The position numbers and the translations under genes were made by a program. 64,000 nt of DNA, taken from Combretum micranthum. Its lineage: Eukaryota > Streptophyta > Magnoliopsida > Myrtales > Combretaceae. The notes under the pieces were generated by a model. The model saw only the letters and a program-made list of their open reading frames with translations, was not told the DNA's origin and did not search any database. The stretch covers positions 1 to 64,000 of the forward strand of contig JAMXBD010002798.1 in assembly GCA_024138025.1 (NCBI GenBank). Direction: 5' to 3'. Shown here piece after piece: positions 11,701 to 23,800 of the stretch (the stretch's first letter is position 1; each line of letters begins with the position of its first letter).

Positions 11701-13828
11701 AGGTTTTGGGCTTGAAAAAGATGCAAAATAGCTGCTGGAATTTCTCATACGAATTTTGTCATTTTTGGTTGTAAATTTAGATTTTGTTTTGATAGATTTG
11801 TGGGTAATCTTTGAGGGTTTAATTGTGTTTGTTTGGTAGCTAATTAATGCTATTTATGCGTGTAAAATTAGGAGCTTAAATTGTGTAAAAATCGGGTCAA
11901 AATCTGTTGAAATTTGTAGTGTGAAAATTTGAAATTTCTGGAACAATTCATCTTGATTTTTGGACAGATTTTGAATCCGATTTTCTCATTAATTATTGGT
12001 ATGTAAAGTGTCCATTTAAAGGCTCCCTATTGGTGTTTAATTGGTCAAAAATATCAGCTCATTGAAGCCTAGGAATATTGCAAATTCGGAGCTAAATCAG
12101 AGGTTGAGATTGTATTTTCTACTGCAGTATTTGTTGTTGTTTTTCCACCCTTGCTGCAGCTTTTTCAACAAGGATTTGGACAATGTCTTAGAGTTGATTT
12201 TGACTTGGATTTCTTCTTTATTTAATGAAGATCTTAGCTGTTATTTTTTGGTTGGTTTGGGTGTTATTTTCTTGTTGAAATTATGTGTTTAAATTAGACA
12301 ATTCGGATGTGAATGCTGCAGTGTTTGTGTTTGAATTTCCTCCACTGCAGCTGCTGTTCGGTGAACTTTTCAAAGCCATTTGATGTTGATTTGGTTGTTT
12401 ATTTAAGTTAAAATTCTTAATATTTAATGTTGATCTGATATGGAATGTTTTAATTGGATTTTATGTCATTTTCCAATTGAACTTTGGATGTAAGAAATGG
12501 ATCAAGGCTAGACGGATTTCCACTGCTGCAATCGAGAACCAAATTCTACTGATGCTCTGTTTTTAGATGCTCTGTTCTCCCATCCAATGTTGCTCTGTTT
12601 CCATCGAGCAGTGCTGTGCGTGTGTGTGAGATGTGCGTGCTCGATCGATCGCTGCTGCAGTGCGTGAAGTGAAGTATGATTGCGCGTGGAAATGGACTTC
12701 ATCTTGCTCGAGGAAATCCAGCAGCGCGCGTGAAGAAAAGCAGCTACAGCATCCGTGAGAATTCCTCCAGCGTGAAGATGTGTAGACCTTCTGCAGCGCG
12801 TGGGATTCCCTTGTTCGGTCATCAGCTATTTGTGCATGGAAAGAGATGCCAGCAGCTTGTGCCGACCGAGTCCTTTGTGCTGTGTGTGGGAATAACAATC
12901 TGCTGCTGACTCCTTTGCTGCTTGTGGGACAATTATGCCCAATGCCCTTTCCATGTGGTTTGCATTAAACTAAATTATCCCCTGCTCATCCGATAATTGC
13001 CCTGTAGCATGATCAGTTTTCCCTTATTTATTTATTTATTTGTTTGTTTAATAATTATTAACTAAAATATATTAGCAATTATTAATTTATAAACGTATAT
13101 CTATACCCGTTATGTATAAGTTTTATCGAGATAAAATTATCTAAGCTACTACAAAAACTCTAGATTATTTATATTTTCAAATTTTTAGTTTAAAGTTTAC
13201 ACGATTAATTATTTTTAGTATTTTAACTTATATGAATAAATTTTTCAAGTTCAATAAATTTCAAATACCTTGAATTTTACCAACCTAAATTAGAAATGTG
13301 ATAATTAAATACTATGAAAATATAGGTAATTTTGGATCTTATTTTAAATTGAACTTATTAATTGAATTTAGATAGTTAGTCAATTGATTTTCATAAACTA
13401 TAGAATATAATTAGATAATTTAATTTGTAAATGGATTTAATTGAAATTAGGAATTCCAATACCACAAATAATGTTTTCAACTTATAAAATTACTATTATT
13501 TCCTATCTCCAACATACCAAGCTATTTAATTCCTTGATATCGATTTCTCAAGTTGAATTACCGAAATTCCTAATTCACTAAAATTAAACCTTAATCTAAG
13601 GTTATAAATATCAATGTAGTATGACTCGATTAATTTTTAAGGTCTATTAGATAGTAAACGATAGTTTAAAGATGAATTGCTAGGGTTGAAAAATACGCGA
13701 TAGAAATAGAAACTGATCAATATCTACCAAACTAGAACTCGAATAAAAATTCTGAATACGTAATCATAAAATTTAGAATTTTCTAACCCTTTTGAGCACA
13801 ATACTCTAATTTGACCTATTTGGACTAG

Positions 13829-14361
13829 AAACCCTAATCGCGTAAGTGAAAATTTTGATAATTTAACATAATTAGGAATAATAAATGAATTTAATTGAAA
13901 ACAAAGACTCTAATGTCATAAATACCTAATTTAACCCATTAAGCAACATCGATTACCTATTTCAACAAATTGAATTAATTAATCCTTTTCAATTATCAAT
14001 TGAACTTTATTAGTCAAGTAATCATCTAAAACCCTAAATATCCAATTTAGACATTTTAGCCTAAATTCCAACTCCTTAAATCTTAGAAATTTAAATCTAA
14101 ATATTTGTTTTCAAATACCAATTCCTAAGCCCATAAAACCCTAAATTCAAGTAATATTAATTTTCCTTTAATTAGATTTCCTAAAATTAATTTCTAATGC
14201 CGATTAGTTAATTCTCTTCTTACTTCTTAAAATCCATTTCTAATTCCCTAAAGCCCATAACCTAAAGGCCTAATTTTCTTCTAAAACCCTAAGCCCAATT
14301 ATTCAAAGATCAAGCCCATAAACCTAAACCAAAGCCCATGCATCAAAGCCCATAAAGCCCA
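13829..14361 (+). promoter_or_regulatory. Telo-box and site-II-like motif cluster in the U3 of LTR C
   Basis: AAACCCTAA (telo-box) occurs at 13829, 14029, 14136 and 14284, and again at 14748 just past the TATA box. AGCCCA (reverse of TGGGCT, site-II type) occurs at 14128, 14252, 14292, 14313, 14333, 14347 and 14356. All lie within 0.9 kb upstream of the TATA box. In plants these two motifs together mark promoters of ribosomal-protein and other growth-linked genes. That role here is inference from the motifs. Confidence 0.5.
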
Positions 14362-14433
14362 TTAGACCATGTTCTTATCATGCACCCTCACACATGATAT
14401 GAAATCTCAATGTCTAGAAAAAAATCTAACCTT

Positions 14434-14700
14434 ATGAAAAGACCAAAATAACCTTAGCTACTTCAAGAAGGTTTCTTCATCTATGAAAAGACCAATTTGC
14501 CCTTAAATATCTACAATGTGAACACAAGAAAATATCAAGTGTGTGAAAAGACCAAATTGACCTTAACCAAGTCTAGAAGATTCCTAACCCTAGGAAAAGA
14601 CTAAAATACCCCTTAAATATCTACACAAAAATATCTTCTAGAGTTAGAAGACCAAAATGCCCTCAATTAATCAAGCAAAATGACCAAAAAGCCCCTAAAC
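14434..14700 (+). repeat. Degenerate GAAAAGACCAAAATGCCCTTAA repeats upstream of the TATA box
   Basis: Six loosely spaced copies start near 14436, 14485, 14545, 14594, 14646 and 14678, each of the form gaaaagaccaaa(a/t)t(g/a)ccc(c/t)taa. They sit directly upstream of the TATA box of LTR C, as enhancer-like repeats of LTR U3 regions often do. Confidence 0.5.
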
Positions 14701-14728
14701 CTAATTGAAATTACAAGACCTAAAACAA

Positions 14729-14736
14729 TATAAATA
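14729..14736 (+). promoter_or_regulatory. TATA box of LTR C
   Basis: TATAAATA within ...acaatataaatatacc, downstream of the repeat cluster and just upstream of a C- and A-rich leader. It gives the likely plus-strand orientation of the LTR. Confidence 0.5.
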
Positions 14737-17700
14737 TACCTATTAGAAAACCCTAATTTCTTCTTCCATCTATGCAACCCACAACTCCCCAAAATCCTCT
14801 CAAAACATCTCCCAAAACCCACAAAAATCCTACAAGAATTCTACAACAATTCCTCTTTAAATCTAGCATCCAATAGGCAATGAAATTCATGATTTCTCTA
14901 CCATCCAATCTCTCAATTTCTTCCCCAAATCCAATCTCCATTTCAACCAATTCTAGATGATTTTGAAGGCTAAAAGAAAGGTTGAAGCTAGGGAAATTAG
15001 CTTGAAGAAGCTACATCAACTAAGGAGTAGGGTAGTGAAGCTTTAGCTAATTATTTCACAATTCAAGTAAGTAATGTTAGTTTGATTATTGAATTTGTAT
15101 GATTGTTGTATTTTTTGTTGAAATTATTGTTAGATGGTGATATCAACATAGATTTAATAATAATAAGGTTTTGGTAAATATAGATATATGTTTTCTTACA
15201 AATCAAATACCATATATATATGTATAAATGTTGTTTTGATAAAATTATCATATATAAATATATAAGTATGATGTGTCTAATGTATGGTATATAATTGATC
15301 TAATATGTTGATTATATGTGTGTATTTGATTTAGTTTTTAATAAGTTATAATGTTGGAAAACGAATCAAATGGACATATAAGCTTAATATTATATATAAA
15401 AGGCATGTCATCAAGTTAAATTACTGAAATTATGATCAATATATGCATATAAGCATGTAAACATGATATATCATCTTATGGAATTTGGGTTTGATAAGTT
15501 AAACATGTTGATGAATTAATTTATGATAATATAAGTTGCTGGAATTAATTATTGCATATGTCTTTGTGAAATTTAATTAAAATATCAAATGAAATTATTT
15601 TTGGATGAAATTTATAAAAAAGATAGCTTAACATGTCTATATAAACTGTAAATTTTCGTGATTTTGAAATACATTTACTATTTTTAAAATTAAATTACAA
15701 AATAGCAAAACAGGGCAAAACAGTGTTTCGGCCAGCAGTGGTGGCGTGATTCATATGGCCGAACCGGTGACTTTTTCTCCTCCTTTTTCATGAAATACAA
15801 CGGTTTGAAAGATAAGAAGTCTACTTTAACATGGTAAAGAACCGGACAAGAACCGGTCGGGTTGATGGTCAAATTCGATCGAACCGATCGGTCGTCGCTG
15901 CCTATGCCCTGTTCTGGACAGTTTTGAATCAATTAAAATTAAAACCATAATTAACTAATTAATTTAGGCCAAATGACCTTATAAACATATAAATATATGT
16001 GTTAGGAAGTTTACATAAAAATTTGAGCTTAAGAACCCGTGTTTAAGATAATAAACCGATTTATTAAAGTTAGGGTGCACACTAGTTTTCTATAGGAAAT
16101 GAAATGAGGAATTTAAGGTAAATCAATTCTAATCAAATGAATATGAAATAAATGTAAATAATGTGTTTTCATGTTAAATTATGAATTTTAAGATAATAAT
16201 TAATTATTTTTATTTTATGAATTTATTTAATAAAGTAAGTATAAATATAACATCACAAGATAGTACAAACATAATAGGAAACTAGTTTAGATTCCTTAGT
16301 CCATTTAGATGTAAAAATAAATTATAAATGACATAAATAGAATAATTATATTTTAATAAGTTGTTTTACTTGATAAAAGTTTAATAGATTGATTATAGGA
16401 CATACAATAGAATTTATCATTTTAAATGACCTAATTACCATTTAGTAAACTTGACTAGTTAATTATATTCAACTTGATTAGATAAAATTAATATAGATTT
16501 ATTAACTAATATTAGCTTAGTAAATTCTTCATAAACCAACAATTTATACTTAGCTATTAGTTGATGAATACCTATATGATCATACTAACTTGAAATTGGC
16601 TTCGATTAATATGTTAGGTTAAACCTTAAATGATAAGGAGTACGTAATTTCTAAAATATGATAGACCACGAATAATAAGAGGAGTATGTTGTTTCAAATG
16701 TAAATTCGCTAGAAAACTAAGTGGTTAATACATGTTTGATATAAGTTGATAATTGAATCAAATGCTTATATGAGTTAATCTTTGAAGCAGATATTTGTTA
16801 GGAGTCTGCCTTCTGCTTTATCTTCTTGTCTATCTTCTGATTGTTCGGAGCACAGACTTTGCACCAGGTACGCAGTGACTTGTGTGTTGTGCTAGGGTAG
16901 GCATGCTAAATGAACTAATACTTAAAGATGACCTTAATAATTGCTTGTTGCTTGTGCGTGGCCGTTTTTGAGACCTGGCCCGAGGGGCGGCAACCTTGCT
17001 AGGCGGTGCCAGCACGGTAGTTAGGCGCTTAGGCCACCATGGGCATGGTGGTACGGTGGGTAGCTGATGGGGGAACGGTAGCGGGATAACGTCTACCTGG
17101 ATCGGAGAGAAGTAATGTAGTGTGGTTCACGTTTATGGGACCGGTTGAGCTACACTATATTATGGACTGTGATGGGTAGAGATGCGTAACGGCTGTGACC
17201 CCCAGACGAGGCTATTACTTGTAGAGGTAGGAGATATAGGTATTCGGGCTGCCTATATCAACCCCCTGAGCAGTTGCTGCTACTCAGGACCCCCAGGTTC
17301 CCAGCGTGTTGCCGGAGTGTGAGTGCTCCACTGTTGTTTGTCGCACTTTAATTTAAAGATAAAACTATTGGTTGTTGCATTGCATTAGAATAGGCATGTG
17401 TGCCCATATCGTGTGTGCTTGTGTTGCTGTCGTACTGGGCTTCGGCTCATTCCTTCTTTTTCAGGTGATGATCTGGATGCTTGTGATTATCGGGTATGGG
17501 ACGATTCTAAAGGAGCTTGTTAACAAGTTGAGTGCCTAGGAATTAAACTGTTTATGCTATTGGTAAAAGTTATTGATCATCTTTTCAAACTTATGATTTG
17601 ATGAGGGCATATCTATGAGCCCATGATTGTATTTTTTGAGATACTAAACATTGTATACTTTGAGATACCTGATGGTACGATACTTATTTATAAACGTTTG

Positions 17701-18974
17701 TTACTCACAAGAATAGCCTATTTGAAAATTGTTTTGAGAAATTTACTTTATTATATGTAATGATCTACTCAAGAAAGTAGCCTATTCGAAAATCATTTTA
17801 AAGAAATGTATTTCTTTTCCGCTGCAACTCTAGTTATTTTCAAAATCCAATTCCACGATTTCAGAATCTAAAATCTGTTTAGCAACGATCACGATAAACT
17901 ATAGATTAGGTCAGCCTTAACGTATAATGCGTAAGTGTTATACGTGGCGGCTGGCATGCCTTGAACCAAATTCGAGGCATGACAAAATTAATTTGGGAAC
18001 TTAGTCATAATGAATTCAGAATTTCCTAAAAAGTAAAATAGTGGGTTTAGAATTTTTGTTTTAGATCTGGATTAATGTTTATTGATTGGTTTTGGTGTCC
18101 ATTATGTATTTATAATCCTAGTAATTCATCTTTAGATTATCGTTCTATACCAAAAGTACTGTGAATAGATTATATTTATTGGGTTTGAAATTTAGGATTA
18201 CTTCTAATTATATCATGAATTATTAGTTCAAGATACGAAATCTCGTTTTTTTGTATCTATTAAAGTCAAATAAATTTTTTTCGGGTTTTTCAAACTATGA
18301 ATGAGTTTATTACAATTCATAGATCTATTCTAGGATTTTTATCGAATCATGTATTTGGTATTAGTTTCATATTTGTTAATTTGTTCATGTTCTAGTTATG
18401 AAAATTATTAAAGGTTACGTTGACAATTCAGGATTTTAATTTTTAAAAGCTTAAAACCTTTTTAATTAAAATATTAGTGTAATTTGAATATTCATTTAAG
18501 ATCTAGTTTCTTAGATATCGATCTATTTTACTAAATATTATATTTTACTATATAGACATTATTTATACTAATTTGTTATTAGCAACATTTTTTTATCTAG
18601 GGCTACTCAATATTGTCATCATTTTAAAAATAGTTTGAACACTATTGTTTCATTATTTAACAAGTGTAGGGTTTATTTTCTAAGTATTGAACTTAAGAAA
18701 AAAGAATTTAGTAACTTTATATTAATGATTACTTTATCGTTGTTTTATAAATTATTTGAGATCATAAAAGTTACAGTTTGTATTTCGAAAAGTTTTATTG
18801 GTAACGGTTTTAATCTTTCTAATTATAATCAAATTCATTTACACTTTAACAATTTTTAAATCGAGAAAAAAATTTGAAGTGATTTTTACTACTTGTCTCA
18901 ATTATTCTAAATAATCAAATATTACATTTTTAGTATTTGTTAAAATCAGGTTACGTAAAATTAGGGGGATTACA

Positions 18975-20808
18975 TCCTTCCCCCCTTAAGAAAAGTTTCG
19001 TCCTCGAAACTTGTAGGGGTTTATCTAAGTTCCATGGGATTTTGTATATGGGACTTATTCTACTATAGACATTTATCTTGTATTTATAGTCTTATATTTC
19101 TACAACAGTCAAACTAATAAAAGCGTTCCCTATTCTTTAGAAGTGATTATAACGACATCAATAAAGTTTCCTTCTTTATATCTCTCTACGATATCAGTAA
19201 GATAGTACTTCTAAAGGGTTAAGAACAAAAGCTTCATAATTACTCATGAAATCATTGACTACGGGTATATTTATTACTTGAATTACTAAGATTTCTCCCT
19301 TTAATTAATCCATTGTTTCCAAAAGTATGATTCATCATTACTAATTTGAATGTTGGCTTGTTCTATAGGATCATTACAGTAGGAAAATATGATCATCTAT
19401 TCCATCTTATTCTTCTGCAGTTATCTTAGGTTGCTTTGGTAGTATGATTACCTTAATACTTTTAGTAAGATCTCTTGAATTTTTTAATCATCAACTAATC
19501 GTTCCTTCTACTCTTTTCACCATATATGTTGTAATAATTCTCCAAATATATTCATATCCGAATATCAGCTTAAAATACATCTTGTAGTAAACTTGATATC
19601 TCTATGTTCGTTTCGCCTCATATTTTCTTCGTACTTTTGTCCCAATTCATATCAGTCTAAACACCACGTACACTCGTGTGGTTTTAATAATTCTGTTATT
19701 ATTGTCATTTTTATCCTTCTGTACTACTATTCCTCCTATTGGATTTCTATTCATAATCATTAATAATCCTACCACTCTGAGATTTAATTCATCTAATCAG
19801 TACTGCTTTGTATCTTTCATACTATAGTGTCATAGAATAATCTTTAAGTGATTATTCATGACTAGAATATTCTTAATTATTATTGATCTATCTTCAAAAC
19901 TCATTTTGATTTTTGTACACATGTGTATTCTTAAGACATCCGTCATATATACTTCATACTATCTCCACTTAATTTTGTACTATTCTCCACAGATAAAATT
20001 TATACCAACCATTCCATCTAATTATTATTTATCACTGATTATTGGTACTATTTAAACTTCATTCGATCTATACTGCTTATTCTCACTTTCTGCTACAGTA
20101 TCTATAGATTCAAACTTAAGGATTTCATTTTCCTAATATATATTCCCAAGTGAGAGTATTTCTTGTCATCAAAAGTATGATCCTATTCTTAATGTCATGA
20201 TAATTGATCCAACACTATCGATATGATTTTACTAAATTTCTAACCTTCTCTTTCTTCTTATAATTCCTCCAAATATACTAAGATCAAAGATTATCTTTTC
20301 TGTTTCTACCAATAATACTATAATCACAGGAGAAAATCCTATCTTTTGTTTGATCTCTTTAATATGTCATCCAACTTTCAAGTATAATGCCAAAGGCGTT
20401 CTTGCAACCTATAGTCTAATTGGGAACACAACTGATATTCCTACTAAAGTGTTGTGTTCGATTACTTATAGCTTGTTGAGCTCTTCATCAAATCCAATTC
20501 ATATGAAAAGGAGAAGGGTCATATTTCATGATCTAGCTAACTTAGATTTAACGGCCTAAAAGCTTGTGATTTGGCTTCTAGTTCAGAGTTGTAATGTCTT
20601 TCGACATTAGAATAAGATGTAAGAGTTTGTCATTTACATCTTTGTGGACAATATATGCCCATATGATACTTATAAAATATAAATATATAAATCTAAATGT
20701 CTACGACTTTTAATTTATCAACTTAGTTTATCTACCCAGGTTCTACCCAATCTCACATTTGGTAGGTTGCTCCTATCTCTGACAAACCTAGAGCTCTGAT
20801 ACCAATTC
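18975..20808 (-). other. LARD interior (no recognisable genes)
   Basis: This is the whole internal region of the LARD, 1834 bp. At 18975-18988 the minus strand carries a polypurine tract (AAGGGGGGAAGGA), preceded by 'cgaggacgaaac', a phrase often seen before the 3' LTR of chromovirus-type gypsy elements. At 20793-20804 the minus strand reads TGGTATCAGAGC, the initiator-tRNA-Met primer-binding site, four bases inside the LTR edge. Between them the longest frames are under 70 codons and match nothing I know. The region looks non-coding, with no gag zinc knuckle, protease or reverse-transcriptase motif. Confidence 0.7.
20793..20804 (-). other. LARD primer-binding site (tRNA-iMet type)
   Basis: Minus strand TGGTATCAGAGC, the standard initiator-tRNA-Met primer-binding core of many plant LTR retrotransposons. 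It is separated from the LTR end (GTGACA) by four bases. Confidence 0.85.
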
Positions 20809-23800
20809 TGTCACGACTCTAAATGGGGGCCTAACAGGATTTATCTAAAGCTATCATATCACGTGTGCACCCGTAACATGAGAGCCGTCTTGTATGTCAG
20901 AGTGTACAAGACTATTTATTTATAAAAGTTTATCATACAAATGATTTAATATATAACAGTATTTCAACTATGGAAACCAAATTTCTAATTTCCACCAAGA
21001 TCGCAGAGAATCGGTATCCCCCACCAAATAGTGAAATTGGGTTTCAAACTACAACTTACAAATTTCAACAATATAAAATTTACATTCTAAGTTTACAATA
21101 TCATATATCTCTATCTTCAATAGAGTTCGTTGGAGAAGCTCTTGTCACACATTCCTAGCCCAATCCCAGCTAGCAATGATCCTGCACAAAAACTGTTGGG
21201 GGGTGAGCGAACCACGGGCTTAGTGAGATAACCAGACTTATCACAACAAGCAAGTTATTATCAATCATATGTAATGCATCAATCAAACACATGAACAATT
21301 ACGAGCTTGGACAAACCGGAATCCAACCAGGATGGAGATTTACGCCCTCTCATCGGGATTGAAGGAACCAATACCTAAATCACCTACCCAGGAGAAACTA
21401 AGTACACAGGAATCCATAATCCTCACAATTATTATCTCTTTATGTTAATGATGTTTTAAACACTCAGTTCTTGTTTTGTACCTTAGAAACTCCACTAAGT
21501 TTTAGCCATTTGACAGCGATACATGGGCGACGTCCTTCGTTACCAGTTAGTTCCCATGGAACCGACAGAACAAAGTAAACTTGCGTAGAACTAATAGCCC
21601 ATTGCCTAGAAAAACCAAGTATTACTAAAGAACCGAAATTTTAACACGTAGTAGGAGTTCGTAAAAACATAATGCAGTATATGCAAATCATGCTATGCAT
21701 GCACCATTTTACTTATGAGTTCGATAATTTTTAGTCAGGTTATAAGTGTTCAACTTTATTCAGACACTCAACATACTTTACATACAGTAATTTCAAACGT
21801 CATTCATTATCACTTTTGAATAGTAGAATTTGTCAAACAGGTAATTTCAAACAGCATACAAATCCCGTAATCCCATATACACGCGAGTTCATCTTTATTA
21901 TCTTTGTATTTTCTTGCAACTAAACTACAATCACAAACAATGTAATAAGTCTAAGTTACTCACCTGTGGTCCTCGCTAAGCTGTTGTATAAGCTATGAAA
22001 ATCCGGGAATTGATCTATTGTCCTATGAAAGGAAATAATAGAGATTTATTATTGGATTATTTCTGTAAGAGAAGTCTTCCAATAATTAAAGGCGCTGATT
22101 CTAATCACCGAATATTAGACTAAACCCGTTACTTTAATTATTGCATCATTAAATAATTTAATTAAATCATTTTAGATACCTAAATATTCCGTATCGGTAT
22201 TTGATATAGTTTTTATTAATTGCTAACTATATTTTTATTCAAGGGGTTTGTCTTTTCTTAAGTTCTACTGCTTTTAATGGGAGATTTTTATTTATTAATT
22301 CTTTGATCGTCAACCTTATCTGTCTCTCGAATTAGTATTTTCATTTATTTAAGGGTATGTTTTAGTATCTATATCTTTCAAGAATAACAATCGTATTTAG
22401 ATAAATCAAATTTATATTATACTTCAGTTTCACTCTTATAGCAAAACAAATTAAGTTTAATACTACAATATTATTAGTAATATTAGTATTGAAAAATCAA
22501 TAGCAATATTAGTATTAAAAAAATAAGTATAATAATACATCTTCATGATATTAGTAAATAATAATATTAGTGACAAAAATAATAATAGTATCGATGATAA
22601 TGTAAATATCGTAGCGTTAATCGTGAAAATAACAGTATTAATAATCATTTATGTCTTGTGATGAAAAATATCAATAATACTGAATACTATACTCAGTAGT
22701 CATAATAATAGCAATAATCATAATTATACTTATAGGAATAACAGTATCATTGATGTTGGTTTAAGAGTAGAACTGAGTGAATTCTGGTTTGCGATTTCTT
22801 AAAGTATTGATTCTTATAGAAAAGGAATTTTTATTGTTTAATTCTTTTAAGTTTCTTTTGATTGTATATTACTTTAGAGGATCTCATTTAAGCCTTTATT
22901 CATATCCTAAGCTCATTCATAATTTTACAAAGGTATTAATATGTGTAATTTCTATGAATTTGTTCATAATACTTTTATTGTAACGTAGAACTCTTAATCA
23001 TGCTTTTAAAGCTTGTTTTACCAAGTCTTATGTTCATATAAGGTCCTAGGAGTATTAGACATGAATTTAAACTAGTTTAGATAAAATTTGAGTCTTGTTT
23101 TGTACACTTTATTCCTAGATCCGATTACTATTACCATAATTATAATACTTCTATGTTGTTGTTTTTCTTTTCAAACAATATCTAAACATTTCTAACACAT
23201 CCATAATCTATTCACTTGAATTTATCCAAGGATTAACAACTTCTTCCAACCACAAAACTTTCTTCCAATGCTTAATAATCCATCCTAAAGTCTATACATA
23301 AATTTAACTAGGATAGGTTGTAGTTTAGAGCTTACCTTGGATGGAGTGGAAGAAGGATGTTCAACTTCCTCTTAAAGCAAGAATTAAACCTTGTCAAGCT
23401 AATTTCCTCCTCTTGAACTTTAGAATGATTTAAGACTTTTGATTTGGTTTTGTTATTGATGAGCTTAGTGTGTAGGTAGGGTTTGGAAGTAAGACAGAGG
23501 TTTATGGTTGCTCACACAACGGTTCTAAACTTCTATGTTGAAGGTTGCAGTGGCAAAAAGGAAAGGAAAAAGAGCTGGACGCACTTGTGTTTGCAGCTGT
23601 GTTTTTGGAGTGTTTTTGGTGGGATTTATGAGCTCAAATTGTAACTAACTTAAGCTCATATACATATACTAGGACTAGGCTAAGTTTTAGGGGCTAAGGA
23701 AAAGGTTTTGGGCTTGAAAAAGATGCAAAATAGCTGCTGGAATTTCTCATACGAATTTTGTCATTTTTGGTTGTAAATTTAGATTTTGTTTTGACAGATT

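Larger units (their letters stand above)
13261..17984 (+). mobile_element. Solo LTR, family C, nested in the LARD 3' LTR
   Basis: The uninterrupted sister LTR reads 'caataaattaatttggg' (near 25235). Here 'aaatt' occurs on both sides of a 4724-bp insertion (13256-13260 and 17985-17989), a perfect 5-bp target duplication. The insert ends ...GGCATGACA. Its start, TCAAATACCTTGAATTT, resembles the reversed end and seems to have lost the leading TG. There is no internal coding region, primer-binding site or second LTR, so it is best read as one LTR left after LTR-LTR recombination. A TATA box lies at 14729. A GC-richer block at about 16960-17350 is the only non-AT-rich part, and I recognise no gene in it. 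Confidence 0.7.
8784..18974 (-). repeat. LARD 3' LTR (split by LTR C)
   Basis: This is the left-hand, transcriptionally downstream LTR. It is followed at 18975 by the polypurine tract. It matches the right LTR closely up to 13260 and again from 17985, with a 4.7-kb insertion between. The edge 'GAATCTAAAT' at its start differs from 'GACTCTAAAT' in the partner, one of many scattered substitutions. Confidence 0.85.

Noticed and set aside
14101..14365. AAACCCTAA motifs considered as interstitial telomere sequence
   Set aside because: The motifs are single and spaced, not tandem TTTAGGG arrays, and alternate with AGCCCA. A promoter motif cluster explains them better.
16960..17350. GC-richer block in LTR C, considered as a structured RNA or captured gene exon
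   Set aside because: All frames are broken and no RNA family is recognisable. LTR A has a similar GC-richer block at a comparable position, so it looks like an LTR domain.
20793..20804. tRNA-like sequence, considered as a tRNA gene fragment
   Set aside because: Only the short 3'-end complement is present, beside an LTR edge, exactly as a primer-binding site. No cloverleaf can be drawn around it, and the same holds at 8540, 51806 and 57059.
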